Shown here piece by piece: positions 47,996 to 59,187 of a stretch of DNA of 64,000 nt (the first letter of the stretch is position 1; each line of letters begins with the position of its first letter). The stretch is from Desmodus rotundus (taxonomy: Eukaryota > Chordata > Mammalia > Chiroptera > Phyllostomidae). A program made the translations under genes and the position numbers. Location of the stretch: positions 14,495,171 to 14,559,170 of the forward strand of contig NC_071388.1 of NCBI RefSeq assembly GCF_022682495.2, given 5' to 3'. Below the pieces are notes generated by a model. That model ran no database searches. It was not told the DNA's origin and worked only from the letters and a program-made list of their open reading frames with translations.

Positions 47996-48336
47996 TTTAT
48001 TTTTTATTATATTTTTCCATTACCATTTATCTCCTTTATATCCTCTTTCACCTCTACCCACCCCTCTGTCCACTGCAATCATGGCACTGTTGTCTGTGTC
48101 CATGAGTCTTTTTCCTTTTTTGCTCCATCCCTCCACCTCCCAAACCCACCACAGCTGTCAGCCTGCTCTCTATCTATGAGTCTGTCTCTATTTTGCTTAT
48201 TAGTTCAGTTTGTTCATTAGATTCCACATAGAAGTGAAATCCTATGACATCTGTCTTTCTCTGACTGGCTTATTTCATTTAGAATAATGTTCTCTAGGTC
48301 CATCTATGCTGTCACAAAATGTATAATTTTTACTTT
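47996..48336 (-). mobile_element. L1 3' end, 5'-truncated, with target duplication
   Basis: A 341-bp antisense L1: a T-rich tail at the left, then the 3' UTR ('cccaccacagctgtcagcct'), 'agattccacatagaagtgaa' and the ORF2 end ('ggcttatttcatttagaata'). A 10-bp target duplication 'tttttaacag' flanks it (47986-47995 and 48337-48346). Confidence 0.88.
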
Positions 48337-48893
48337 TTTTTAACAGATGAGTAGTGTCACTTGATAATTTAGCAAAAACTTCTTGTAATACCGAGACTTT
48401 AATTTTGAGTGGAATAACTTTTACTACCAAATAATTTCCTTTACTATTATATTTTTAGATATTGTATATCTTTGAGTTTTTTAAAATATATTTATTGATT
48501 ATGCTATTACAGTTGTCCCATTTCCCCCCTTCGCTCCACTCCATCCTGCACACCCCCTCCCTCCCACATTCCCCCCCTGTAGTTCATGTCTATGAGTCAT
48601 ACTTATAAGTTCTTTGGCTTCTACATTTCCTACACTATTCTTACGGTCCCCCTGTCTATTTTCTACCTACCATTTTTGCTATTTATTATCTGTACCTTTC
48701 CCTGCTCTCTCCCCGTCCCACTCCCCTGTTGATAATCCTCCATGTGGTCTCCATTTCTGTGGTTCTGTTCCTGTTCTAGTTGTTTGCTTAGTTTGTTTTG
48801 TTTTTGTTTGAGGTGTGGTTCTTAATAACTGTGAGTTTGCTGTCATTTTTACTGTTCATATTTTTTATCTTCTTTTTCTTAGATAAATCCCTT

Positions 48894-49160
48894 TCACATT
48901 TCATATAATAAGGTCTTGGTGATGATGAACTCCTTTAACTTGACCTTATCTGAGAAGCACTTTATCTTCCCTTCCATTCTAAATGAAAGCTTTGCTGGAT
49001 AGAGTAATCTTGGATGTAGGTCCTTGCCTTTCATGACTTGGAATACTTGTTTCCAGCCCCTTCTTGCCTGTAAGGTCTCTTTTGAGAAATCAGCCGTCAG
49101 TCTTATGGGAACTCCTTTGTAAGTAACTGTGTCTTTTTCTCTTGTTACTTCTAAGATTCC
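48894..49160 (-). pseudogene. L1 ORF1p C-terminal part after the frameshift
   Basis: In the shifted minus-strand frame an uninterrupted stretch of 88 codons carries the ORF1p C-terminal domain: YKGVPIRLTADFS, LQARRGWKQVF, RLLYPAKLSF and FIITKTLLYEM, then a stop at 48896-48894. Position and order match the end of L1 ORF1p. With the upstream part this makes about 280 residues, so one frameshift is the only visible lesion in ORF1. Confidence 0.88.
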
Positions 49161-49735
49161 TTCTGTTTAATCTTGGGTAATGTAATTATGATGTGCCTTG
49201 GTGTGTTCCTCCTTGGGTCCAGCTTCTTTGGGACTCTCTGAGCTTCCTGGACTTCCTGGAAGTCTATTTCCTTTGCCAGATTAAAGAAATTCTCCTTCAT
49301 TATTTGTTCTAATAATTTTTCAATTTTTTGTTCTTCTTCTTCTTCTCCTTCTGGCACCCCTATAATTTGGATGTTGGAACATTTCAAGATGTCCTGGAGG
49401 TTCCTAAGCTTCTCCTCATTTTTTTGAATTCTTGTTTCTTCATTCTTTTCTGGTTGGATGTTTCTCTCTTCCTTCTGGTCTACACCATTGATTTGAGTCC
49501 CACTTTCCTTCCCATCACTATTGGTTCCCTGTAGATTTTCCTTTGTTTCTCTTAGCATAGCCTTCATTTTTTCATCTAATTTGCAACCAAATTCAACCAA
49601 TTCTATGAGCATCCTGATTACCAGTGTTTTGAATTGTGCATCTGATAGATTGGTTATCTCTTTGTTGCTTAGTTGTATTATTTCTGGAGCTTTGATCTGT
49701 TCATTCATTTTAGCCATTTTTATTTGTCTTGGCAT
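49151..49735 (-). pseudogene. L1 ORF1p, N-terminal and RRM part (194 codons)
   Basis: ORF1p is the trimeric RNA-binding chaperone of L1 particles. The frame starts at MPRQIKMAKMNEQ; a second methionine (MAKMNEQ) is also plausible. It has a charged, Glu/Lys-rich stretch suited to a coiled coil (about residues 50-115). The RRM-like domain follows with NIQIIGVPEGEEEEE (about 120-134), ENFFNLAKE and VQEAQRVPKKLDP, and then PRHIIITLPKIK. A frameshift after PKIKQKE brings an early stop, so the protein lacks its C-terminal domain. The rest continues in another frame at 49160-48894. Confidence 0.9.
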
Positions 49736-50376
49736 GCCTGTTTTGTAAAGGGGCGGAGCCTTAGGTGTTCACTGGGGCGGGGTAAGGCTGGTTGCTGCCC
49801 TGTGACGCTGTACGTAGGGGAGGGGCCGAGAGGGAGCAATGGCGCTTGCTCTGCTCTCTGCCGGATTTCAGTCACTCCCTCTGCTACCCACAATCAAATT
49901 GGGCCCCTCTGGTGCTGATTCCCAAGTGGGTGGGCTTGTGCATGCTCTAGGCCCCTGTGGGTCTCTCCAAGGAACTCTCCTGTGAGGCTGGGAGTTTCTC
50001 CTGCTGCCTCAACCCCCATGGGTGTTTTCAATCAGAGGTTTGAGGCTTTATTTCCACGCGCTGGAGCCCTGGGTTGCTTGGTCTGTCTGGCTCCCCCGTT
50101 GTTCCTTCCGGTTTATCTGCACTTGAACGTGGGGCTGCCTGCTCCGCTAGCCACCACCTTGCCACGAGTCCTCTCCACCCTGGCTGCCCTTCTCTGCCCC
50201 TCCTACTGGTCTGGATGAATGTTTCTTCTTTATCTCCTTGGTTGTTGGACTTCCATACAGTTCGATTTTCTTTCAGTTCTGGTTGTTTTTTGTTTTTAAA
50301 TTGTTGTTGTCCTTCTTTTGGTTGTGTGAGGAGGCACAGTGTGTCTATCTACACTTGCGTCTTGGCTGGAAGTTCT
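49736..50376 (-). promoter_or_regulatory. 5' UTR/internal promoter region of the half-L1
   Basis: GC-rich, CpG-containing leader with two GC-box words (GGGGCGG at 49750-49756 and GGGGCGGGG at 49774-49782 on the plus strand). Its upstream end reads on the minus strand 'ccagccaagacgcaagtg', then 'cctcctcacacaaccaaaag'. L1 5' UTRs carry an internal RNA polymerase II promoter; the promoter role here is inferred. Plus-strand frames over it are shadows. Confidence 0.6.
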
Positions 50377-50385
50377 TATCTTTGA

Positions 50386-51479
50386 ATTTTTATAATGCAT
50401 TTTCCCTAAACAATCCCATTTTATCTTTAAAACACATGGAAATAAATTTATTGATAATTTAATTATAATATTTCCAATTTTCTTTTTGTACAATATTGAC
50501 ATGTATTTTAATTGTTTTCTTGTTTTTCCTTTAATATTATGATTTCTTGAGTCCTATCTCTTATCCAGGAAGTGAACTTCTTTAACTAAATTATTATCAT
50601 GTTCCTAAACAAAATTATTTAACTTTTTTATATTTATTAGATTTGTTTTATATTTCCTTTGTTATTTATGTTTCTTTAAAAATTCAAATTACTTCCAAGA
50701 TATGATTATAAATATATTCTATAAGTTGTGTTATCTACTTCTTTCATTAGCCTTCATTTTTATTCATGGAGACAGAGTGGTAGTAGAGGAGAGGTTTTCC
50801 TGTTGACAATTCCACTGAGGTCACTATGCAAGTACAAAGTAAGGTAATGATTTGCTGTAAGCATTTTAAAACTGCTTTTTGGAGAAGTATAGGTCCCTAT
50901 GATGTTATGATTTTAATAGGATGTATTAATAAAAAGATAATTCATAGTAAATAAAAACATAATTAAATTATATTCAATATTTTAAATAATAGTATATGAC
51001 TCTGAACTTTTTTCTTGGTCTGTATATACATTTTAGAATACTATTTCAGTAAGTGATTTTATATTTTGTGATTAAGTAACAAACAAAAAAGATATTAGGC
51101 ATTTCCTCACAATATTAAAAAATATCATTGTTAGCAGTAATTCCCCAAATCTACCATAAAAAATCCAAAAAGGTTATATACAATGCAAATTCATTGTTTT
51201 AAATGTAGGTTACCTAAATATTTCAATACAGCAAACTCTAAAAAATAATATTTTATTAACTTATTAGCTTGTATCTGAATTTTAGAAAAAAGAAACTCCA
51301 GAAAGATCTGCTTATCTGATCATTAATATTTGCATGTACTTAAATGCTTTTAGTATGGAATAGTTTCTTAAGATACATTAGTGTACAGAATAGATTACAA
51401 AATAATTTTTTTGCATTATGCTTAAATTCTACCAGGGAAGACAGACTGACAGCATTTGAAGCAATACATTAACAAATTA
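50386..51479. other. no gene; AT-rich
   Basis: Nothing recognised. Confidence 0.5.
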
Positions 51480-52140
51480 TACAGTATGTTAAGTGGCTGT
51501 ATGAACCTTAGGAAACTAAGGCTGGGTAAGCAGAATAGGAAATGTCAAAATTCAGAGGAATGGCAGATTGCTTAAATAGTGTGGTCAGGTAAGCTGCACG
51601 AATAAGTGACTTAAGCATAAATGCAAAGGACAGAAAAGAATTAGCCATGAGGATGTCATTGTTGACAGAGGTAACAGCCAGTCTAAATACCTTATGGCAA
51701 GAGGACTTGTGAGAGAGTATGAGGGAAAATGTGTCTAGAAAGAGTGAGCATGGGAAAGCGTGGCTAGTGAGGTCAGGAAGTGATTGAAATCTATCACATG
51801 GAATATGTAAGCCTTTGTTTTTACTCTGAAAGAAATAGTAAGCTGTTGCCTGATTTTGAGCAAAGGGATGATGATACACATCAACTTAAGTTGAAATAAA
51901 CACTCTGGCTGCTAAGTGGAGAATTTACCACTGGGGCAAAGACTGTTAGTATTGAGATTGGATAGAGCATTACACAGGTGAACGATAATAACATCTTGCA
52001 TCCAGATGGTAGCAGTAAAGGTAACACATGAGAATTATGCGTATTTTATATGTTTTGAAGGTAAAATGAATCAGAAATAATGACAGGTTGAAAGTAGAGT
52101 ATATGATGCAGATCTTAGGCAAAGATGACCCCAGGTTAGT
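51480..52140 (+). repeat. old interspersed repeat of unnamed family, copy 2
   Basis: It shares the ordered words of the copy at 40300-41200: 'gtaagcctttgtttttactc', 'gttgcctgattttgagcaaa', 'aaataaacactctggctgct', 'acacaggtgaacgataataa' and 'aatgacaggttg'. It extends further upstream ('gaggtaacagccagtctaaa', 'gtgagcatgggaaagcgtgg'). The 123-codon minus-strand frame at 51508-51879 is an antisense shadow. Confidence 0.45.
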
Positions 52141-52499
52141 CAGCTAATGACTTCATTTATTATGAGGTTTTCTTTAAACTAAAAATGTAAACTCTTCTGG
52201 ACATGCATTCCATCTGTAAGTACACAAACAATTAAATTATATATTATATATTATAAACTATAAATTATATCATCTGGGAAAATATTAAAGGATAACATGA
52301 TTATATGAAAATTATTGGCTATAATTATTCAACTGAAAGCAGCATTGAGCTTATTATAATACCCCCTTCCAGATTTGCATCTCTCTTCTTTATCAATGAG
52401 AAAACTGGTTCCTCTCTTCATGAATACATTTCCTTGTTTGATCATGGCCAATATATATAACCAATTTCTCACTGTCGCCTACACTCTCTTCCCCACATA
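52141..52499. other. no gene; AT-rich
   Basis: Unassigned; a TATA-type low-complexity patch at 52235-52270. Confidence 0.5.
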
Positions 52500-52850
52500 G
52501 GTAACATTTTACCTGTACAAGTTACACAATGTGAGCAGGGCCAACTCCCATGTGGTTGCTCTTCCACTTTGATTAGCTTCTGGCAACAGACACCTGGCAG
52601 TTCCTCCTTCTGGATGCCTTCCTCCTTCTCAGATTCTAAAATCCTGTGACAGCTGCCACACCAGAAAGACAGCTACCCCATCTTGCTTGGGCTGTTAGAT
52701 ACTGTGCCAGGCCAATCCTCAACCAATGTAGACATCCTTCTCATCCAACCTGTGCTCTCTCATATAAAAACCCCTCCACAGGCTCCAACAAGCAAAGGGA
52801 ATCAAAGGGAGGAAAATAAAAATAAAGAAACCTCAAGTTTTTATATATAT
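52500..52850 (+). promoter_or_regulatory. promoter-like segment, possibly an LTR
   Basis: A GC-richer block holds two CCAAT words (52712-52716 and 52723-52727), a TATA-like 'atataaaa' (52762-52769) about 40 bp downstream, and an 'aataaag' word near 52820. This arrangement is typical of an RNA polymerase II core promoter or a U3-R LTR. I could not define LTR ends or assign a family. Confidence 0.3.
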
Positions 52851-52960
52851 TATATAATATAATATACAATGTATGATATAATATGTAATATGACATATAA
52901 TATATAATTAATATATAATATATAAACGTGTGTGTATATATGTACATATATATACACATT
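52840..52960. repeat. TA-rich low-complexity tract
   Basis: About 120 bp of irregular TATAA/ATAT units ending in a TG/TA mixed stretch. The 72-codon minus-strand frame over it is its translation. Confidence 0.9.
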
Positions 52961-53021
52961 TGTCACTGTTTGGAAAACTCAATATTGTTAATATGACAGT
53001 TTTTTCAAAATTGATCTATTA

Positions 53022-53105
53022 CAGGGATTAACAAACTTTTTCTATAAAGGTCCAGATAGTGAAAAATTTAGATTTTGCAGGTACAATTTTCTCTGTTTTA
53101 ACTCC
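53022..53105 (+). mobile_element. MER5A-like Charlie transposon, 5' end
   Basis: 'cagggattaacaaacttttt', 'ctataaaggtccagatagtg' and 'agattttgcaggtacaattt' match the start of MER5A (hAT-Charlie). The rest has been replaced by or has degenerated into a pyrimidine tract. Confidence 0.75.
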
Positions 53106-53250
53106 TCTGTCTTCTCCTTCCTCTACCTTTCTCTTCTCTTTCATCTTCACCTTTTCCTTGTACTTCACCTTTTCCTCCTCCTTCTCCTGCCCCTTCTTTC
53201 CTTCTCCTCCTCCTCCTTTTTTTTTTCTTCTCTATTTCTCCTCTGTAAAA
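53098..53250. repeat. pyrimidine-rich tract
   Basis: About 150 bp of CTT/TCC units on the plus strand, ending in a T run. The 81-codon frame at 53059-53304 is its translation. Confidence 0.9.
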
Positions 53251-53395
53251 ATATTTTCTAAAAAACTATTTTTATATCATTGGCTATATGAAATATTCTG
53301 CTGACTTATTTGTTTAATGTATGTGTTTGAAACAATCAATACTAATCCTAATCCCATAAAATTTTAAATAGAAATGAAAAGTCTGATTCTAAATA

Positions 53396-53436
53396 TCATA
53401 TATATATATACATATATATGTATATATATATATAAA
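53396..53436. repeat. TA microsatellite with palindromic interruptions
   Basis: Alternating TA units broken by 'catatatatg', giving strong self-complementarity. Confidence 0.9.
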
Positions 53437-53464
53437 AGAACTCAGAACATTCAAAACACATTTT

Positions 53465-54870
53465 GTAAAGCATCAACAAAGTTGGACGACTATCACTTTC
53501 TGATTCCAAGATGTTAGCAAAAACAATGGCGCTGACATCAAGAAGATAAGTAATTCAACGGAACAAAATAAACTATCCTGAATATTTTCACATGTATATG
53601 GATAAATATGTTTTGGTACAAAAAAATGATACAAAGACAATTTACTAGTGGGAGGATAGTCTTTTCCACAAGTAGTAATGGAACACTTAGATCCATGTGC
53701 ATAAAAATAAAAATAAATTTTGATACCTATGTGTCATGATATAAAAAGTCAACTTAAAATGTTTGCTGGACCTAATGCAATGCCTGCACCAGTCAACCTT
53801 CTGGAATAAGGCATAAGATGAATACATATTAACCTCGTGTAAGAAATTATTTCATTCATAAGATATTAAAATAATTATCTTTAAAAGAAAGAAATGGTGG
53901 TTAAAATTTATACATCATTTCTTCACAAGACACTGTTAGATAATGATAACCCACAGATTAGGAGAGAAATTTATAAAGCAAACATTCAATAAATAATGCA
54001 TATCCAGAATTTAAGAAGGCCTTCAAAATACTGTAATAACAAAATAATCTAATTGAAAAATAAGCAATGTTTTAATGCCATTTACCAAAGAAAATATGAA
54101 TGTCAAATAATTATGTGATATTACACTTAATCATGAATACCATGAATTATTAGGCTGATATTAATTAAAATAACAAGCTAGCATTAGACAACTGTTAGAA
54201 TGGCTGTAATTAAAAAGACTGGCCATATCAAGCATTGGAGATGATATAAAGAAACTGAAATTCTCACACACTGCTAGAAGGAACACCAAAAGTACAACTA
54301 CTGTGCAAATAAACGGGCCACTTCTATAGTTGTTCAACGTACGTACACCTCCCACATGACCGAGACATTCCACGTCGAGGTATTTACTTAAGGGGAATAA
54401 AATCATATTTAAATGCCAATACTTATGCCTGAATGTTTAAAGTAGCTTTATTCGTATTAGGCAAAATTGGAAACACTCAGATGTTTATTAATATAATTGA
54501 ACAAATTGTAGTATATTCATACAATGATACCATTCAGCAGTGAAAAGGAACAAACTACTCATACATACATGACTCTCAAAAATATCGCAATCCATTGAAA
54601 AAGCCAAAAGCCAAAGACTGCATTTAGTAAGATTCAATTTCTATGACCTTCTTGAAAGACAAAGAGGGGCTAACCATAGATCAGTTGTTTCCAAGGGCTG
54701 ATAGTGGAGGGTGGGGAGGTTGCCTAAAATGACTATGTGGGAACTTCATGAGGTAATTTCATGAGGTAATTCTGTATCTTGAGCAAGGGAAACTTACAGA
54801 ATTTATATGTGAACAATTATCAAATGTTAACAACATCTCACTTCAAAATAAATATACCCATTTTTGAACA
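53465..54870 (+). pseudogene. old L1 ORF2 C-terminal half and 3' UTR
   Basis: A continuous relic of about 1.4 kb in L1 order. It begins with 'gttggacgactatcactttc' (downstream of the reverse-transcriptase domain), then 'taacccacagattaggagag', 'agaatggctgtaattaaaaa' and 'cacactgctagaaggaacac'. It closes with 'ggaaacactcagatgtttat' and a 3' UTR ('tgatagtggagggtggggag', 'tcatgaggtaattctgtatc'). All frames are broken. The 81-codon minus-strand frame at 54161-54406 is a shadow. Confidence 0.75.
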
Positions 54871-56410
54871 AAACACTTATTGAACTACTCTTTGTTGCCT
54901 TATCCTTTCATACTTCCTTCTTCCTTTCTTTATTTTATTATTATATACACTCTTTCAAACCTCCACCTTTTCAAACACAGTATGAAAGAATTATTTTAAT
55001 CAGAAACAGTCTTACCCTTCAATATTCTTTTTTATACGTCAATTTTCTGTAGACTGTGTCTTCTGTTAGCATACATGTCAGACTCTGCATTCAGTAATAG
55101 GAGGTATTTCTCATTGTTTCAGTTCTCTGTTAGACATATTTTATGATACTTTACATAAACTTTCAGTATAAAAATAAATTGAATTGAGCTTGTTAGAGCT
55201 TGATCGAAGCAGAATCCATTAGGAAGGAATTTTGCCTGAGAAGATAATGAGGAAGCACTTAAGTATGCATCACCATTTTCAAAATGGTGCATAGAGATTT
55301 TTCCTTGAAAAATATGATTATAAAACATATTATATTGCTGTTCCACTTGGGGAGAATGATGATTTGGATCTCCCACGATAATTTTTTCTCAATCAAATTA
55401 TCTTCTGCCTCAAGATTAATAAAGATTACAAATTAAATTTCTAAATTAAAGTTTTACGTAAACAGTCTTTCACTCCTTTTTCCATACAAAAGGGGAAATT
55501 TGGAAAGGAGGTTTTTTAAATGTATTAATCAAACATTAGTTCTATCTCATTATGCTTATATAGTCAATGTCTTCTTTCCAGAGATAGTGATTTATGGTGT
55601 GTCTTTCCGACCATGATTTTCATAAGAAAAAAGGAAATGCAGGCCTCAAACAATAAATTCTTTATAATTTATTTTTCAAGAGATCCACATGTATATCATT
55701 AGAGTAGCATCATTTTACTTGGTGATGATACATTTAGAGTAAAATGTTTGTAGAAATGTTTTTCAGTAAATACACATATAATGTTTAAGAAATTTGAAGT
55801 TTTTATTATTAATAAGTCTTTTGAGAAAATCATAAATTCACATTAATTATAATAAATAATACAGAGAGATTGTATTTATTCTTTACTTTATTGAGGGGAC
55901 TTGATATTTTAAGATCAGTGTTGGTGTGTGTTATTTTTGCTTGTGTTTTTTAGTTCATTTGATCATTCAGTGCTTAGAAAACTATTTCCTGGTGTTTTGT
56001 GAGACCCTTTGGTGGTTGAAACATAGTTCTGCATTTTTTTATTACTATGGAGTACCTTTTGAAATTTTCAAGAATACTTTCTGTTCCCGGTGATTAATAA
56101 CCCAACTGAATCTGACTGAAAACCAAATGTGGACTCACTGCCACACGTTAAAATAAGAAGAAAACCAGCTTCCGATATGTCCGGCTTTGTCAGCACTTCT
56201 GTTTCATCGTCAGTCGGTGAGTTTTCTATGTTGCAGAAACTGTTGGCAGGCTGAGACTTCTATATTCACTCCTTGCCTAACAAGTGAGATATTCACACAT
56301 TCCTTTCCTCCTACAGGCTCTGAATTCCAAAGTAGAAATTCATCTGCGTTTTCTAATGTTTGAGTAATTTTGTGATATAAAGGCCACACCACCATACACA
56401 GGTTAGTAGA
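54871..56410. other. no gene; AT-rich
   Basis: No repeat or gene recognised. A GC-richer patch at 56130-56330 has a splice-acceptor-like pyrimidine run ending in 'cctacag' near 56317, but no exon can be supported. Confidence 0.4.
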
Positions 56411-56418
56411 TAACATTT

Positions 56419-56945
56419 GTTAATCAAATTTATTGATTGTATTTTCTTGAATTTATTGGGGTGATACTGGTTCACAAAAATCACACAAGTTTCAAGTGTA
56501 CAACTCAACCAGACATCATCTTCACACGGCATCGTGTGCCCATCACCCCAAGCAAAGTCTCTTTCTGTCCCCATTGCCCCACTTTTGCCCACCTCCACCT
56601 CCTCCTCAACTTCCCTTTCCCTTGGTTATCACCACACTGTTGTCTGTGTCTATGTGCTTATATGTATGTTTTTTACTTAACCCCTTTGCCTTCTTCCATA
56701 CAGGCCCCCAACCCCCCTCTCCTCTGACAGCTGTCAATCTGTTGCATGTATCCATGCCTCTGTTTCTATTTTGTTCATTGGTTTATATTGGTTATTAGAT
56801 TCCACACGTAAGTGAGATCATATGGTGTTTGTCTTTTTCTGACAGGCTTATTTCACTTAGAAATATTCTCCAGGTCCATCCATGCTGTTGCAAAAGGTAA
56901 TGTTCCATTTTTTTATGGCTGAATAGTATACCATTTAATAATAAC
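56419..56945 (-). mobile_element. L1 3' end, 5'-truncated, antisense
   Basis: The left end is the L1 3' terminus ('ttgaatttattggggtgata'), followed by the 3' UTR ('ctctgacagctgtcaatctg'), 'agattccacacgtaagtgag' and the ORF2 end ('ggcttatttcacttagaaat', 'tccatccatgctgttgcaaa'). A probable 8-bp target duplication 'taacattt' lies at 56411-56418 and 56946-56953. Plus-strand frames of 96-100 codons are antisense shadows. Confidence 0.85.
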
Positions 56946-56953
56946 TAACATTT

Positions 56954-58364
56954 ACTTATTTTTAACAATGTATCTAGCATGGCTTTAAACATTTGTATCT
57001 CTCATAATAATCACAACACCTCAACTATCCCCATAACAGGGCAGAATTAGAGAGTTTTAAGTGGTAAATCCACTACTGTTAACAGGGAATAAGTGATATA
57101 TTTTATTGTTTATTAAAGCTTTCCATGTGAGTTTCCTAGAATTATCTGTTTAAAAATTCATTATATCAAGATTACTCAAAATAAATAGTATTTAATGTTA
57201 CATTTTAATACATGTAATAAATTTCTTGTTCTACATAATGTTATCTGTGCTTTATAGGGAGAATGATTCTCAAATTCTTCCTTCCCTCACTAAATAACAT
57301 ACCTGTGTGTTTTTTAGATCATTAACTTAAAGGAACACCAAGTTGTTTGCCTGTGTGGGTACCCAAGTTCTGGACCAGGGGTATGACTGTTTAGAGACAG
57401 GCAGTTCATACTTGGATTATTGACCTTTTTCCGAAGTTCTCAATTTCTCTCTTCTTACTTTCTGCTGAAAACCATTACTTCTAAAAAAAGGAATTTCTAT
57501 TATGAATGGTCTTTCTATTTTATTTTTGGTCTCATTTTCAACTTATGTTTATCGATTTTATTCCTATCTCTGTCTTCTCTTTCACATTTGAGACATAGTT
57601 TATTTTTTCCTTATCAGAAGTCCTTGCTCCTACTTCCTCATTCTGTTAGTGCTTGAAATCCAGATTGTTCACATCAAGATTGCTGATAAAAATTATTAAG
57701 TAAATGTGTATCTTGCCATATGGACCTCTGATCAAGTCAATACTGTGATTTCACAAGTTAGATTGTCAACTTTTAATCCTTAAATGTGATATCTTACATA
57801 AAATTTAAACATTAAAATTAAAAGAGAGGACTATTATTGTTGAAAACAAGATGAAATTTAGTATAAGATTAAATACATGATTAAAACTGGTTCAGGATGA
57901 TCACCCTGCAGAGCTCCCAGGCAATCATAAGGAGATTCAACAGTTAGTGCAAGTAGTTTCATCTGAAGAGGAAACCAACTTTATTGTTCTATTTCTCATT
58001 TGGTCCCCCTGTCTAGCATAAATCCTTCATTTGGGTGAATTTAAATTCAAAAGTCATGACCATTGATAGGGCTCAGGTATTCATTCTGCTCCTCCCTAGA
58101 GGGAACTGGAGACCCAACTAACTGCCAGTTTAGGGACTGTTCTATAAAATTTGCTGTAACAACCATCTTCAAAACTAGATTCAGTCCTCATTCTAAGATA
58201 AAGAGACTGGACATTCACATAGGGATAAACAGCTATAAAATGATGCTTGTCATGGTAATGATTATAAATTTTTATGTACAACCTTTCAACTTCCCGCATA
58301 TATTAACATGTGTGAAACACATACAAGTAACACTATTTATTTATAATATATTTTTACACATTAG
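56954..58364. other. no gene; AT-rich
   Basis: Unassigned. The 106-codon frame at 58063-58383 has no recognisable domain. Confidence 0.45.
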
Positions 58365-59015
58365 AATTTCCTCAAAAAATTAAAAATAGAACCAACTGCC
58401 TTTTGATCCAGTTATCCCACTTCTGGGAATATAGCCTAAGAATCCTGAAAAACCTATTTGAAAGAATATATGTGGACTCCTAAGTTCATAGCAGCATTAC
58501 TTACAATAACTAAGATCTGGAAACAGCCCAAGTGTCCGTCAGTAGATGAATGGATAAAAATGCTGTGGTACATTTATACAATGGAATACGACATGGCCAT
58601 AAAAATGAAGGAATTCTTACCTTTTCCAGCAGCATGCATGAACCTGAAAATTACAATATTATGCTAAGTGAAATAAGCCAGTTGGAGAAAGACAGATACC
58701 ATGTGATCTCACTTATGTGTGGAATCTAATAAGAAGTAAATAAACTGATTAATAAAACAGAGACAGAGGCATGGCTACATGGAACAGACTGACAGCTGTC
58801 AGAGGGGAGGGTTCTTGGGGGACTGGATGAAAGATGGTACAGATATTAGCCAAAGAACACCTGTGTATAACCCATAGACACAAACAACTGTGTGGTGATG
58901 GCCAGAGGGAAGGAGGAGCAAGAGTTGGGAGAAGGGGCAAAAATGGGAAAAATGGGGACATCTGCAATAGTTTCAACAATAAAAATAAATTAAAAAATAT
59001 ATAAATAAATAGAAA
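58365..59015 (+). pseudogene. L1 ORF2 C-terminus plus 3' UTR, 5'-truncated
   Basis: It begins 'cctcaaaaaattaaaaatag' and encodes broken ORF2p end segments: FDPVIP-type words, then FIAALLTITKIWKQPKCPS (about 58488-58545), DEWIKMLWYIYTMEY and an FLPF word. ORF2 ends at 'atgctaagtgaaataagcca'. The 3' UTR contains 'gacagctgtcagaggggagg' and ends 'gtttcaacaataaaaataaa'. No enzyme domain remains. Confidence 0.88.
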
Positions 59016-59187
59016 ACACATATTTAAATTTTAGGTATTAGCTTATTTGTGTATGTTATTTGAGAACACCATGGAGATATATGTTATGATTTTTAGCAAA
59101 ATTAAATAGTCATACAAAATATTTTTATTTTCCATTTAGTTTTTGACTTTATGCTTTTTATTGAGGTATAATTGACATATAACATTG

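Larger units (their letters stand above)
48476..50376 (-). mobile_element. ORF1-only L1 (half-L1, HAL1-like), full structure
   Basis: A 1.9-kb minus-strand retrotransposon. From 50376 leftward it has a GC-rich 5' UTR, ORF1 from the ATG at 49735, the ORF1 stop near 48894, a short spacer and then directly the L1 3' UTR and A-rich tail at 48476. ORF2, about 3.8 kb in an ordinary L1, is absent. A 9-bp target duplication 'tatctttga' lies at 48467-48475 and 50377-50385, so it inserted as one unit by target-primed reverse transcription, using another L1's ORF2p. The 3' UTR is the same type as in the truncated copy at 60178-60448. HAL1-type elements are known in mammals; whether this bat family is described I cannot tell. 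Confidence 0.85.

Noticed and set aside
56260..56330. 3' splice site and exon ('tttcctcctacag' followed by an open stretch)
   Set aside because: A pyrimidine run plus AG is common; no matching donor, conserved frame or neighbouring exon could be supported.
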